From NCBI RefSeq assembly GCF_014698845.1, contig NZ_JACJTV010000021.1:1-64000 (forward strand): DNA of 64,000 bases, read 5' to 3'. This document shows, one piece after another, positions 44,204 to 53,400 of this stretch; position 1 is the first letter of the stretch; every line of letters starts with the position of its first letter. Below the pieces are notes generated by a model, which worked only from the letters and a program-made list of their open reading frames with translations, did no database searches and was not told the origin of the DNA. The DNA comes from Coleofasciculus sp. FACHB-1120. Lineage in GTDB: Bacteria > Cyanobacteriota > Cyanobacteriia > Cyanobacteriales > FACHB-T130. The position numbers were made by a program, and so were the translations under genes.

Positions 44204-45744
44204 ATCAACCGCTGCGAGTTCTCATCGTTGAAGATTTAGAAGATGATGCTGAATTACTGCTCAACGCCCTAGAGTGCGGTGGTTATGAGCCAGTTTACGA
44301 GCGGGTAGATACAGCCGTTGCCATGAATGCAGCGCTGGATAAACAACATTGGGATATTGTCATAGCAGACTACTCAATGCCCAATTTTAGCGCTCCCGCT
44401 GCTTTAACTTTGTTGAAGGATAAAGGGCTAGATTTGCCCTTCATTATTGTTTCCGGCAACATTGGCGAGGATGTTGCAGTCGCGATGATGAAAGCTGGAG
44501 CGTCTGACTACCTGATGAAAGGCAAGCTGGCGCGATTAATTCCCGCAGTTGAACGCGAGTTGCGCGAAGCAGTTGAGCGGCGCAAACGACGCGAGGCAGA
44601 ACAAGCTTTACGTGAGAATGAGGAAAACTTTCGCTTACTCATCGAAAATGCATTAGACATCATCGCCGTTCTAGATACTGACGGCACTGTCTATTACAAT
44701 AGCCCATCCGTTGAGAAGGTTTTAGGTTACAAGTCGGAAGAGTTAATTAGCAAAAATTTCTATAATTTTATTCATCCTGAAGATGTAGCAGAGGTTATTA
44801 ATACTCTCAATCAAGCAGTTAAGAAACCAGATATTACCCTATCTATAGAATTTAAATTTCTACATCAAAATGGCTCTTGGCAAATATTAGAAGCAATTTG
44901 CAAAAATTTTATTCCCCAGTCAGGAATCGCTAGGGTAGTTGTCAACTGCCGAGACATTACGGAACGGAAGCGGGTAGAAGAAGTTCGCATTGCTTTGGAA
45001 AAAGAAAAAGAACTAAACGAAGGGAAATTTTACTTCGTTTCAATGATGGCTCATGAGTTTCGCAATCCCCTCAACACAATTCTCATGTCTGCCGAACTCC
45101 TTGAACATTACAACTATAAGGCGACTGAAGAGCAAAAAAATTCATACTTCGATCGCATTCGCTTGGCTGCCAAACACATGACACAGTTATTAGAGGATGT
45201 TTTGACAATTAGTCGAGCAGAAATTGGGGAATTAGAGATTAATGCAGAGCCTTTTGAGTTAAGACAATTTTGCCACGATTTGATGGAGGAAATTCAGTTT
45301 ACGACTGGAAAGGAACACACGCTCATCTTTGTCAGTAAATGTAAATGTAGCCAGGTATGCATGGATCAAAAACTTCTATGGCATATTCTGACAAATTTGG
45401 TCTCGAATGCAATTAAGTATTCACCGCAAGGGGGTACTGTCCAGCTTGAACTTTCTTGTCAAAATGGGCAGGCAACGATTCAAATTAAAGATGAAGGAAT
45501 TGGCATTCCTCCAACCGACCAAGAACGACTGTTTGAAGTGTTTCATCGAGCCAAAAATGTTGGCAAGATTCCCGGTACAGGGCTGGGATTATCAATTGTC
45601 AAAAAATTCGTGGATTTGCACGGCGGTCAGATTTCCGTCAGTAGTGAAGTTGGGGTAGGCACTACTTTTACTGTGCTGCTGCCATTGAACAGTCAGATGT
45701 CAACCGAGGAGTTAGACAATTCGACTGCGTATTTTGCCAATTAA
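44200..45744 (+). CDS. Receiver-PAS-histidine kinase
   Basis: A 514-residue soluble hybrid with the receiver first. REC is at residues 1-125 (VLIVEDLEDDAELL, DIVIADYSMPNFS, YLMKGKLARLIP), PAS at about 140-260 (IENALDIIAVLDTDGTVYYN, in part), HisKA with MMAHEFRNPLNTI and HATPase with DEGIGIPPTDQERLFEVFHRA and GTGLGLSIVKKFVDLHGG (each seen complete). The N-terminal receiver suggests it takes phosphate or a signal from upstream kinases and relays it. With the single-domain regulator it forms a phosphorelay candidate downstream of the ethylene-type kinase. Start ATG 44200. Confidence 0.93.
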   Translation: MNQPLRVLIVEDLEDDAELLLNALECGGYEPVYERVDTAVAMNAALDKQHWDIVIADYSMPNFSAPAALTLLKDKGLDLPFIIVSGNIGEDVAVAMMKAGASDYLMKGKLARLIPAVERELREAVERRKRREAEQALRENEENFRLLIENALDIIAVLDTDGTVYYNSPSVEKVLGYKSEELISKNFYNFIHPEDVAEVINTLNQAVKKPDITLSIEFKFLHQNGSWQILEAICKNFIPQSGIARVVVNCRDITERKRVEEVRIALEKEKELNEGKFYFVSMMAHEFRNPLNTILMSAELLEHYNYKATEEQKNSYFDRIRLAAKHMTQLLEDVLTISRAEIGELEINAEPFELRQFCHDLMEEIQFTTGKEHTLIFVSKCKCSQVCMDQKLLWHILTNLVSNAIKYSPQGGTVQLELSCQNGQATIQIKDEGIGIPPTDQERLFEVFHRAKNVGKIPGTGLGLSIVKKFVDLHGGQISVSSEVGVGTTFTVLLPLNSQMSTEELDNSTAYFAN

Positions 45745-45937
45745 ACTGTCATTTATCGCAGTTCTCAACTACCGAGCTTCACAGTAGAGTCTCACCCTCG
45801 TGAAGATTGCTGGTTGCTTGGGCTAAAGCGCGATCGCTTGTATTTGTCCCTTTGGTATAGTACACTTGTACCAAGTTAAATTTAATACATCTTCAGACCG
45901 CGCCAAAATCGATACAAGCGCAAGGGAGTCAGAAATA

Positions 45938-46960
45938 ATGGCTTGGAATCCTGGGCAGAAGTTGCAAAACGGCAAGTACACCATTGAAAAAGTGCTAGGG
46001 CAGGGTGGTTTTGGAATCGCCTATTTGGTTAAAAACAAAAAAGGCAATTTGCTTGTCATCAAAACCCTCAACCAGTTTCTGCAACGCCAACACGACTTCG
46101 GAAAATTTCAGCAGGATTTCCTGAATGAAGCGGTGCGGTTAGCCAAATTCAATCATCCTCATATCGTGAAAATTGATGAGGTCATTCAAGAGGATGGGCT
46201 GTGGTGCATTGTGATGGAATATATTGCTGGAGAAAGTCTAGCCCATCGAGTTTGGCAGAAAGGGGCAATGCCCGAAACGGAGGCATTCCGCTATATTCAG
46301 CAGATAGGTGACGCCCTGACGCTGGTTCACAACAATGGTTTACTGCATCGGGATGTTAAGCCACTCAACATCATGCTGCGCTCTTGTAAAAATGCTGATG
46401 TTGTCACTTCTGAGATGGAGGGCGTCTTTGAAGCGGTGTTAGTTGACTTTGGCATTGCCCGCGAGTTTACCCCAGATATCACCCAAACGCAGACAGAATT
46501 TTGCTCTAGCGGCTTTGCACCGATTGAGCAGTATGACTGGCGCTCAAAACGTGGCGCTTACACGGATGTTTATTCTTTAGCCGCGACGCTTTATACCTTA
46601 TTAACTGCCCAAGTACCTACGCCTTCACCGATGAGAGCGTATGGGATGGAACTCACACCACCCAAACAGATTAATTCGCTCCTCGGCGATCGCGCAAATT
46701 ACGCGATTGTTAAAGGGATGGCTTTAAAACCCGAAGATCGCCCTCAGTCAGTGCAGGAATGGCTGGCATTGTTGGGAATCCCAGCCAGAAATGCTAATGC
46801 TAGTCCTCTTGTCCAATTGCAGGAGCGATTGCGTGAAGCCCAAGAAAATAAGTTAAAAGATAGCGATGAGTGGCGAGAGCGATTCCGGAAGGCGCAAGCA
46901 GACAGGTTAAAAGATCATCATAATTGGCGCGATCGCTTGCGGAAAGCTTGTCAAAAGTGA
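45938..46960 (+). CDS. Serine/threonine protein kinase with C-terminal helical repeats
   Basis: About 340 residues. The kinase domain (residues 14-275) has the Gly-loop VLGQGGFGIAYL, the catalytic loop HRDVKPLNIML and the DFG segment VDFGIARE. The rest is a charged helical tail with an 18-residue repeat of pattern R-L-R-x-A-Q-x-x-x-L-K-D-x-x-x-W-R-x (two and a half copies). No membrane helix is present, so it is cytoplasmic. Start ATG 45938, with AAGGGAG at 45922-45928; the frame is open to 45866 but unlikely. The exported protein at 47264 follows on the same strand after 300 bp. Confidence 0.93.
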   Translation: MAWNPGQKLQNGKYTIEKVLGQGGFGIAYLVKNKKGNLLVIKTLNQFLQRQHDFGKFQQDFLNEAVRLAKFNHPHIVKIDEVIQEDGLWCIVMEYIAGESLAHRVWQKGAMPETEAFRYIQQIGDALTLVHNNGLLHRDVKPLNIMLRSCKNADVVTSEMEGVFEAVLVDFGIAREFTPDITQTQTEFCSSGFAPIEQYDWRSKRGAYTDVYSLAATLYTLLTAQVPTPSPMRAYGMELTPPKQINSLLGDRANYAIVKGMALKPEDRPQSVQEWLALLGIPARNANASPLVQLQERLREAQENKLKDSDEWRERFRKAQADRLKDHHNWRDRLRKACQK

Positions 46961-47263
46961 TGAGCCACGGATAGCTCTGATAGCGGAATCTTGAAATTGT
47001 CAGGAGCGGGATGCGATCGCATACTGATCCTCATTGCAACCAGATAGACTCTTCCGTCGTTTTTGGACGCTGACGCCTGGAAAAACGATAATTTAGATCA
47101 GCGCATCCTCTAGACCATTGGGAACCTAGAGCGATCATTTTGGCGTCAGATCCAGGTAAGACTGAGAAGGTAAGGCTGCCAATTTTTGTTCTTTGACCCT
47201 ATTGTGGGATGAAAGAGCGGCTTTTTATGAGTAAATACCTAATGCAAAAAAAAATCTAAGGAC
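46961..47263. other. Spacer with one hairpin
   Basis: TCGTTTTT (47057-47064) and AAAAACGA (47081-47088) form a perfect 8-bp stem with a 16-base loop. No gene is seen. AAAATCTAAGGACATG at the end supplies a weak binding site for the next gene. Confidence 0.4.
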
Positions 47264-47920
47264 ATGGTGAAACGGTCTCACCGAATGATATTGATGAGTG
47301 GCTTGATTTTTGCTGGTTTAGTGTTTGCCAAACCAGCACAGGCATTAGTTTTTCCTCAGGGCTTGCCGAAACCACTGGTAGTACCAGCCAACCTTTTTCT
47401 CAGCGCTCAGCCTTATTTACCTTCACGAAGTTTAGAACAAATACCACCCGAATTGCTTCCGGAGCCGACTCTAGAGGATTTTACTGCCGATCTTTGTCAG
47501 GATCTTCCTCTCGGTGTTGGTATTCCCGGCTTTCAACCAGGGGTACATAAGAACGTTGTCCAAGGAATCCTCGGTAGTCCCACCGTAACGACGAGAGGCT
47601 ACTGGCCGAATACTCGTGCAATATCCTATCAATTAATACCCGATCAGGTGAGCCTAGGTTTTTTATTTGATAAAACGTCTGGACGCATCCGTCAAACCGA
47701 AGCATCTTTTGCCCAATGGGTGAATACCGAGATAATGCTGGTGACACTGGATAGTATGTTGGGTTGCAAGCTCAACGACACCATCAAGCAGGGTTTGCAA
47801 CAGGTGCAGCAGCGTCAGGCTCCCAAATTCTTTTTTTCGCTAGAGTCTCTTCGGGGAGTGATTGAGCGAGATAGACGCGATCGCGTTTATATTGGCATTT
47901 GGGAGGCAGGCTTACACTAA
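47264..47920 (+). CDS. Exported protein resembling the C-terminal domain of some cyanobacterial Ser/Thr kinases
   Basis: A 218-residue protein with a signal peptide (residues about 7-28, MILMSGLIFAGLVFAKPAQA). The mature part includes LPLGVGIPGFQPGVHKNVV, GYWPNTRAISYQLIPDQVSLGFLFD, IRQTEASFAQWV and ends RDRVYIGIWEAGLH. I recall this G-Y-W-x-N-T ... L-G-x-L-F-D ... R-Q-T-E ... Y-I-G-x-W block from the extracytoplasmic C-termini of cyanobacterial Ser/Thr kinases, where its role is unknown. Here it is free-standing and lies downstream of a kinase that lacks it. The functional link is inference. Confidence 0.72.
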   Translation: MVKRSHRMILMSGLIFAGLVFAKPAQALVFPQGLPKPLVVPANLFLSAQPYLPSRSLEQIPPELLPEPTLEDFTADLCQDLPLGVGIPGFQPGVHKNVVQGILGSPTVTTRGYWPNTRAISYQLIPDQVSLGFLFDKTSGRIRQTEASFAQWVNTEIMLVTLDSMLGCKLNDTIKQGLQQVQQRQAPKFFFSLESLRGVIERDRRDRVYIGIWEAGLH

Positions 47921-48001
47921 AGATGAGTCGTTGAGAATTCGTAATGGGTCATGCGTCATTCGTTCAGTAGCTAAAAACCAAGAACTAAAAACGATTGCTC
48001 G

Positions 48002-48022
48002 TTACCCATTACCCATTACCCA
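48002..48022. repeat. Heptanucleotide tandem repeat (three copies)
   Basis: TTACCCA occurs three times in tandem just upstream of the HD-domain gene start at 48031. It overlaps the open frame beginning at 47995, an argument against that upstream start. Confidence 0.7.
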
Positions 48023-48030
48023 AAATTTAC

Positions 48031-48615
48031 ATGATTCTTTCACAACGCTTTATCGATGCCCTCACCTTTGCCACCACCTTGCACGCGAACCAAATTCGCA
48101 AGGGTTCGGGTGTTCCCTATATTTCCCATTTACTCGGCGTCACCAGTATTGCTTTAGAGCATGGGGCGAATGAAGATGAAGCGATCGCTGCCCTACTCCA
48201 TGATGCCATCGAAGACCAAGGCGGTGCCGCGACACGAGAAGAAATTCGCCGTCGGTTTGGAGATACGGTGACGGAAATTGTCAACGGTTGTACCGATGCT
48301 GACACAACACCTAAACCCCCTTGGCAGCAACGCAAAGAAGCTTATCTTGCCCACATTCCGACTGCTTCAACCTCAGTGCGTCTTGTCTCCGCAGCCGATA
48401 AACTCCACAATGCTCGCTCGATTTTGACTGATTATCACATTGTGGGCGAGGCAGTTTGGGAACGCTTCCAAGCAGGCAAACAAGGAACGCTTTGGTATTA
48501 TCGCTCTTTGGTTGACGCATTTCGCCAAGCCGGTTCATCACCGCTGATTGATGAATTAGAACGGGTAGTTTCAGAACTAGAACATCAGGTAGACAAGGCG
48601 AGTGAGGCTGCTTGA
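48031..48615 (+). CDS. HD-domain phosphohydrolase (RelA/SpoT hydrolase-like)
   Basis: A 194-residue stand-alone HD domain. Landmarks are FATTLHANQIRKGSGVPYISHLLGV, AALLHDAIEDQGG (the HD pair followed by the E-D of the SpoT-type motif), and VSAADKLHNARSIL. This ordering is that of the hydrolase half of (p)ppGpp hydrolases and small alarmone hydrolases (Mesh1-like). No synthetase domain is fused. Start ATG 48031; the longer open frame begins inside a heptamer repeat. It may degrade (p)ppGpp or a related nucleotide, which is inference from the motif. Confidence 0.88.
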   Translation: MILSQRFIDALTFATTLHANQIRKGSGVPYISHLLGVTSIALEHGANEDEAIAALLHDAIEDQGGAATREEIRRRFGDTVTEIVNGCTDADTTPKPPWQQRKEAYLAHIPTASTSVRLVSAADKLHNARSILTDYHIVGEAVWERFQAGKQGTLWYYRSLVDAFRQAGSSPLIDELERVVSELEHQVDKASEAA

Positions 48616-48983
48616 CTGAGGTTGCTTGACTGACCACCCTCTTGAAACCCTTGCCAATTCGTCGGTTAGCCCCGTGCAGGAGCGGTATTATTACTTTTAC
48701 AAGAGGCTAGAATGCTTTTGCCATGCTTGTTTGGTTTGCTACCTAATTCTTAAGTAAAGACGCCCTAATTCCTGCACCCAACATCTTGACTACAGGAAGA
48801 TCCAGCGAATGCGGGTACAGAAACCGTCATATTTTCACTTCATTTTACAAGTGATAACCACAAAAATTATCTATTTTTATTGGAAAAAAGTAAGAATATT
48901 AAAATAGAATTTTTCGGTTTTAGGAACCGACGATTCTGAACACAACTTGCTAGATGCAATTCTACGTCAAATGATGTCATCGC
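48616..48983. other. Spacer upstream of the AAA_35 operon
   Basis: AT-rich, with no gene. It should contain the promoter of the HTH-AAA/WD40 operon; no operator is obvious. Confidence 0.45.
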
Positions 48984-50402
48984 ATGAATGTAGATGAAGT
49001 TCTGGAAGCCGTAGAAAAAGTTCTGCTTTCTCGGCAACTCACCCCTATTGAGCAATTAATTCTGCGTCGCTCTTGGTTGGGAGACGATTATCGTGAAATG
49101 GCACAGGATTCTGCTTACAGTATCCCCCACCTCAAAGAAGTTGGCTCCCAGTTGTGGCAGGCTCTCTCAGCAGTACTCAGGCAGAGAGTAACGAAAAAAA
49201 ATTTGCATTTACTTGTCAACCTGCACCAGCAAAACTCGACTGGTGAACAGCAAAATAGAGTGCAAGAGTTGCCAACAGACACAGAAATAGAACATAATTT
49301 TTCAGATAATATTCTAGCCTCTGAAACAGAGACCGAGCAGAAATTTCCAGGGGGGCCTGTACCGCTAGATTCTCCTCTCTATATCAATCGTCCCCCGATT
49401 GAAGAACTCGCTTACACTGAGATTACCCAGCCTGGATGCCTACTCCGCATCAAAGCACCCAAGCAGATGGGGAAAAGTTCGCTCCTGATCCGGATTCTGG
49501 CTCGCGCTACAGATGTTGGTTACAAAACTGTCTCCTTGGATTTTCAGGAAACCGACGAAGCTATTTTTACCTCCCTCGACAAATTCCTCCGTTGGTTTTG
49601 TGCCAATGTCAGCAGACAGTTGGATCTCAAACCCCGATTGGACGAGTTTTGGGATGAAGATATGGGCAGTAAGGTTAGCTGCAAAATATATTTTGAAGGT
49701 TATCTATTCAAGAAGATTAACAGCCCCTTAGTTTTAGCTTTAAATGAAGTAAATCGAGTTTTTGAGCATCCCAAAATAGCCCTAGATTTTCTGCCAATGC
49801 TGCGATTTTGGCACGAACAAGCACGGGCAGTTGACGTTTGGCAAAAGCTCAGAATTTTGGTTGTTCATACTACAGAAATTTATATTCCGCTAAAGCTGAA
49901 TCAATCTCCTTTCAATGTTGGGGTATCCATTAGGTTGCCACAGTTTTCAAGCGAACAGGTGCAAGATTTGGCACAGCGTTATGGACTTGATTGGAGCGAT
50001 AATGTAGAGACTCTTTCCCCTGCGTTAACATACCGCAAAGCTTATGCATCTCTCCTGATGGAAATGATGGGCGGACATCCCTATTTGGTAAGCGTAGCAC
50101 TTTATCACCTGCGTCGAGGAGCGATGACATTAGAGGCGTTATTGCAAGTGGCTCCTACACCGTCTGGGATTTACAGCGATCATCTACGGGGTCATTTGGC
50201 AATGCTTCAAGATGAACCACAATTAGCATCAGCTTTGCAACAGGTTGTGACTGCTGACAAGAGGGTGCAATTAGAAGCGATCGCTGCCTATAAGCTAGAA
50301 AGCATGGGATTGATTCAGATGGATGGGGATCGGGCAAGTCCTAGCTGCCAGCTATATCGTCTCTATTTTCGCTCCCAGTTAGGAGAGAAAAAGGAATGCT
50401 AA
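48984..50402 (+). CDS. HTH-AAA_35 ATPase-like protein with degenerate Walker B
   Basis: A 472-residue protein. Residues 1-75 (VDEVLEAVEKVLLSRQLTPIEQLILRRSWLG, in part) form the winged-helix-like N-terminal domain seen in vWA-MoxR-associated (VMAP) conflict systems. A variable linker follows and then an AAA_35 (AAA-like) domain from about residue 130, with the Walker A loop APKQMGKSSLL and the block PLVLALNEVNRVFEHP. The Walker B acidic pair is usually DEVD; here Asp254 is Asn and so is residue 257 (NEVN). This probably blocks hydrolysis while keeping nucleotide binding. The tail includes GGHPYLVSVALYHLRRG. It ends 23 bp before the AAA-WD40 gene. Confidence 0.86.
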   Translation: MNVDEVLEAVEKVLLSRQLTPIEQLILRRSWLGDDYREMAQDSAYSIPHLKEVGSQLWQALSAVLRQRVTKKNLHLLVNLHQQNSTGEQQNRVQELPTDTEIEHNFSDNILASETETEQKFPGGPVPLDSPLYINRPPIEELAYTEITQPGCLLRIKAPKQMGKSSLLIRILARATDVGYKTVSLDFQETDEAIFTSLDKFLRWFCANVSRQLDLKPRLDEFWDEDMGSKVSCKIYFEGYLFKKINSPLVLALNEVNRVFEHPKIALDFLPMLRFWHEQARAVDVWQKLRILVVHTTEIYIPLKLNQSPFNVGVSIRLPQFSSEQVQDLAQRYGLDWSDNVETLSPALTYRKAYASLLMEMMGGHPYLVSVALYHLRRGAMTLEALLQVAPTPSGIYSDHLRGHLAMLQDEPQLASALQQVVTADKRVQLEAIAAYKLESMGLIQMDGDRASPSCQLYRLYFRSQLGEKKEC

Positions 50403-50425
50403 TATAAGCCCAAAAATACTAATCA

Positions 50426-53400
50426 ATGAAATATCAAGTCGGCGGTAGTTTAACTAGCAAAGCACCCAGCTATGTAGAGCGAATTGCGGATACCCAACTC
50501 TACGACGCCTTAAAACAGGGTGAGTTTTGCTACGTCCTCAATTCCCGGCAAATGGGTAAATCTTCTCTGCTGGTGAGAACGCGCCATCGCTTGCAACAAG
50601 AAGGGTTTAAATGTACTGCTGTAGATATGACTAATATCGGCAGTGAAATTATTACGCCGACTCAGTGGTACAAGGGAATTGTTGCCGATCTGTGGTCGGG
50701 TTTTAACTTGTTAGAAAAACTTAATTTGAAAGCTTGGTGGCGAGAGCAAGAAGATATCTCCCTACTCCAAAGGTTGAGCCGATTTCTTGCCGATTTGTTA
50801 TTGGTTCAATTTCCGAATGAAAGACTATTTATCTTTATTGATGAAGTTGATAGCATTTTAAGTTTGGATTTTCCGGTCGATGACTTTTTTGCCTGGATTC
50901 GGTTCTGCTACAACCAACGAGCCATCAATCCAGAATACAGACGGATTACTTTTGCAATTTTTGGTGTAGCAACCCCAAGCGATCTAATTGTCGATAGAAA
51001 TCGTACCCCCTTTAATATTGGGAAAGCGATAGAACTAACTGGCATTCGACTGCACGAAGCTCAGCCATTGGTGAAAGGATTAGAGGTAAAAAAAGGAAAC
51101 TCGCAAACCGTTTTAAAAGAAATATTAGCCTGGAGTGGAGGGCAACCCTTTCTCACTCAAAAGTTGTGTAACTTGGTCGGGAATCTTGTTGACACGCGAT
51201 TGAGCGAGTCTGAGACGATGAACAGCGTTCTGACCATTCCCCCAGGAAATGAAGCGTTTTGGGTAGAAAACCTGGTGAAGACACGCATCATTCACAAATG
51301 GGAAAGCCAAGATGAACCAGAGCATTTAAAGACAATACGCGATCGCCTCTTACGAAACGAACGAAAAGCGGGACGATTGCTCGGAATTTATCAGCAAATC
51401 CTGCAAGGCAGGAAATTACCAGCCGATGACAGCCAAGAACAAATCGAATTACTGCTATCGGGTTTAGTCGTAAAACACGAAGGTTACTTGCAGGTAAAAA
51501 ACCGAATTTATCAAGAAGTATTTAATCTCAAATGGGTAGAGAAACAATTAGAGCAACTGCGCCCTTACTCTCAAGCCTTCGATGCTTGGATTGCTTCAAA
51601 ACAAAAGGATGCATCGCGGCTGTTGCGCGGGCAAGCTTTAAAAGATGCTCAAATGTGGGCGCTGGGAAAAAGCTTGAGCGACTTGGATTATCAATATATC
51701 GCTGCCAGTCAAGAACTCGATCGCAAAGAAGTCCAACTGATTCTAGAAGCAGAACGCACCAAAGAAGTGGAAGCGCGATTAAAAGAAGAACAAAGACGAT
51801 TAAATCAAGAAAAAGAAGCTGCCAAACGCCAAAAAATCTTGCTGTTTGCAGTCAGCGTGGCATTTTTTATTGCCTGCGGATTAGGAGTAATAACTTATTT
51901 TCAGTATCGCCGTGCAACAGAAAGCGAACGTCAAGCTAGGATTAGCGAAATTCGAGCGATCGCATCTTCTTCTGAGGGATTGTTTGCCTCAAACCAAGGA
52001 TTAGACGCTCTGATAGAAGCCATCAAAGCTAAACGAAAATTACAAAGATTAGGATTGGCAGATTCCAGTATCGATCGCACAGTTGAAAATGCACTCAGAC
52101 AAGCCGTTTATCAAGCAGATGAATACAACCGTTTTTCCGGGCATCAAGCGGCTGTGATGGCAGTCGATATCAGTCCTGATAGCAAGCTAATTGCCTCGGC
52201 AAGCGTAGATAAAACCGTTAAACTTTGGCGACGAGATGGAACGGAAATTGCCACTCTCACAGGTCATCAAGCGATCGTTCGCAGAGTCAAATTTAGCCCA
52301 GACGGTCAGCTAATTGCTTCTGGAAGCGACGATGGTACTGTAAAACTTTGGAAGTTGGACGGCACTTTGCTAAAAAATTTTCAGGGTAACAGTCTTGCCG
52401 TGTGGGGAGTTGCTTTTAGTCCTGACGGTCAAATAATTGCCTCTGCAAGTCAGGATAACACTGTGAAACTCTGGAAGTTAGACGGTACTTTGTTAAAAAC
52501 TTTTCCAGCTCGTACTGGTAGTGGTAGTACCTTAACTTCAGTCGCATTTAGTCCCGATGGTGAAATAATTGCATCCACAAGTGGAGATAAAACAATAAAA
52601 CTCTGGAAACTTGACGGTACTTTGCTGAGGACACTTGTAGGTCATACTGCTGTCGTATCTTCAGTGGCGTTTAGTCCCGACGGTAAAACAATTGTTTCGG
52701 TAAGTGGAGACAAAACCATAAAAGTTTGGAAGCTTGACGGTACTTTGCTGAGGACGCTTGTAGGTCATACTGCTGTCATATCTTCAGTGGCGTTTAGTCC
52801 TGACGGCCAAAAAATCGTCTCTGGAAGTCGCGATAAAACTGTCAAAATTTGGAATATTGACGGCACAGAACTGACTACCTTCAGCGGTCACAGCGCGTCG
52901 ATTTGGGATGTAGCTTGGAGTCGCGACGGCAGCTTTATTGCTTCGGCGGGTGCAGAAAATACCGTCAGATTGTGGGAAAGTAAAAATCCCTTACAGACAA
53001 CTATTACTGCCCATAAAGGTGCAATTTGGGGAATCGATATCAGTGCTGATAGTTCTACGATCGCTACTTCTAGCGAGGACGGTACAGTTAAACTTTGGAG
53101 TCGGGAAGGCAAATTGTTGGCGACTTTCACTGGAGAAAACTCGGTACTCTATGGTGTTGGTGTTGCTAGCAGTGCGGATGGCAAGTTAATTGCTGCTACC
53201 AGAAACGACGATAAGGTGAATATTTGGGAGCGAAATGGGAAAGCGATCGCAACTTTAACAGGTCATCAAGCTAACGTCTTTACAGTCGCTTTCAGTCCAG
53301 ACGCTCAAATTATTGCTACGGGAAGCCTGGATAACACAATTAAGCTTTGGCGGCGCGACGGTACATTATTGCATACCATGACCGGACATCACACTCCTGT

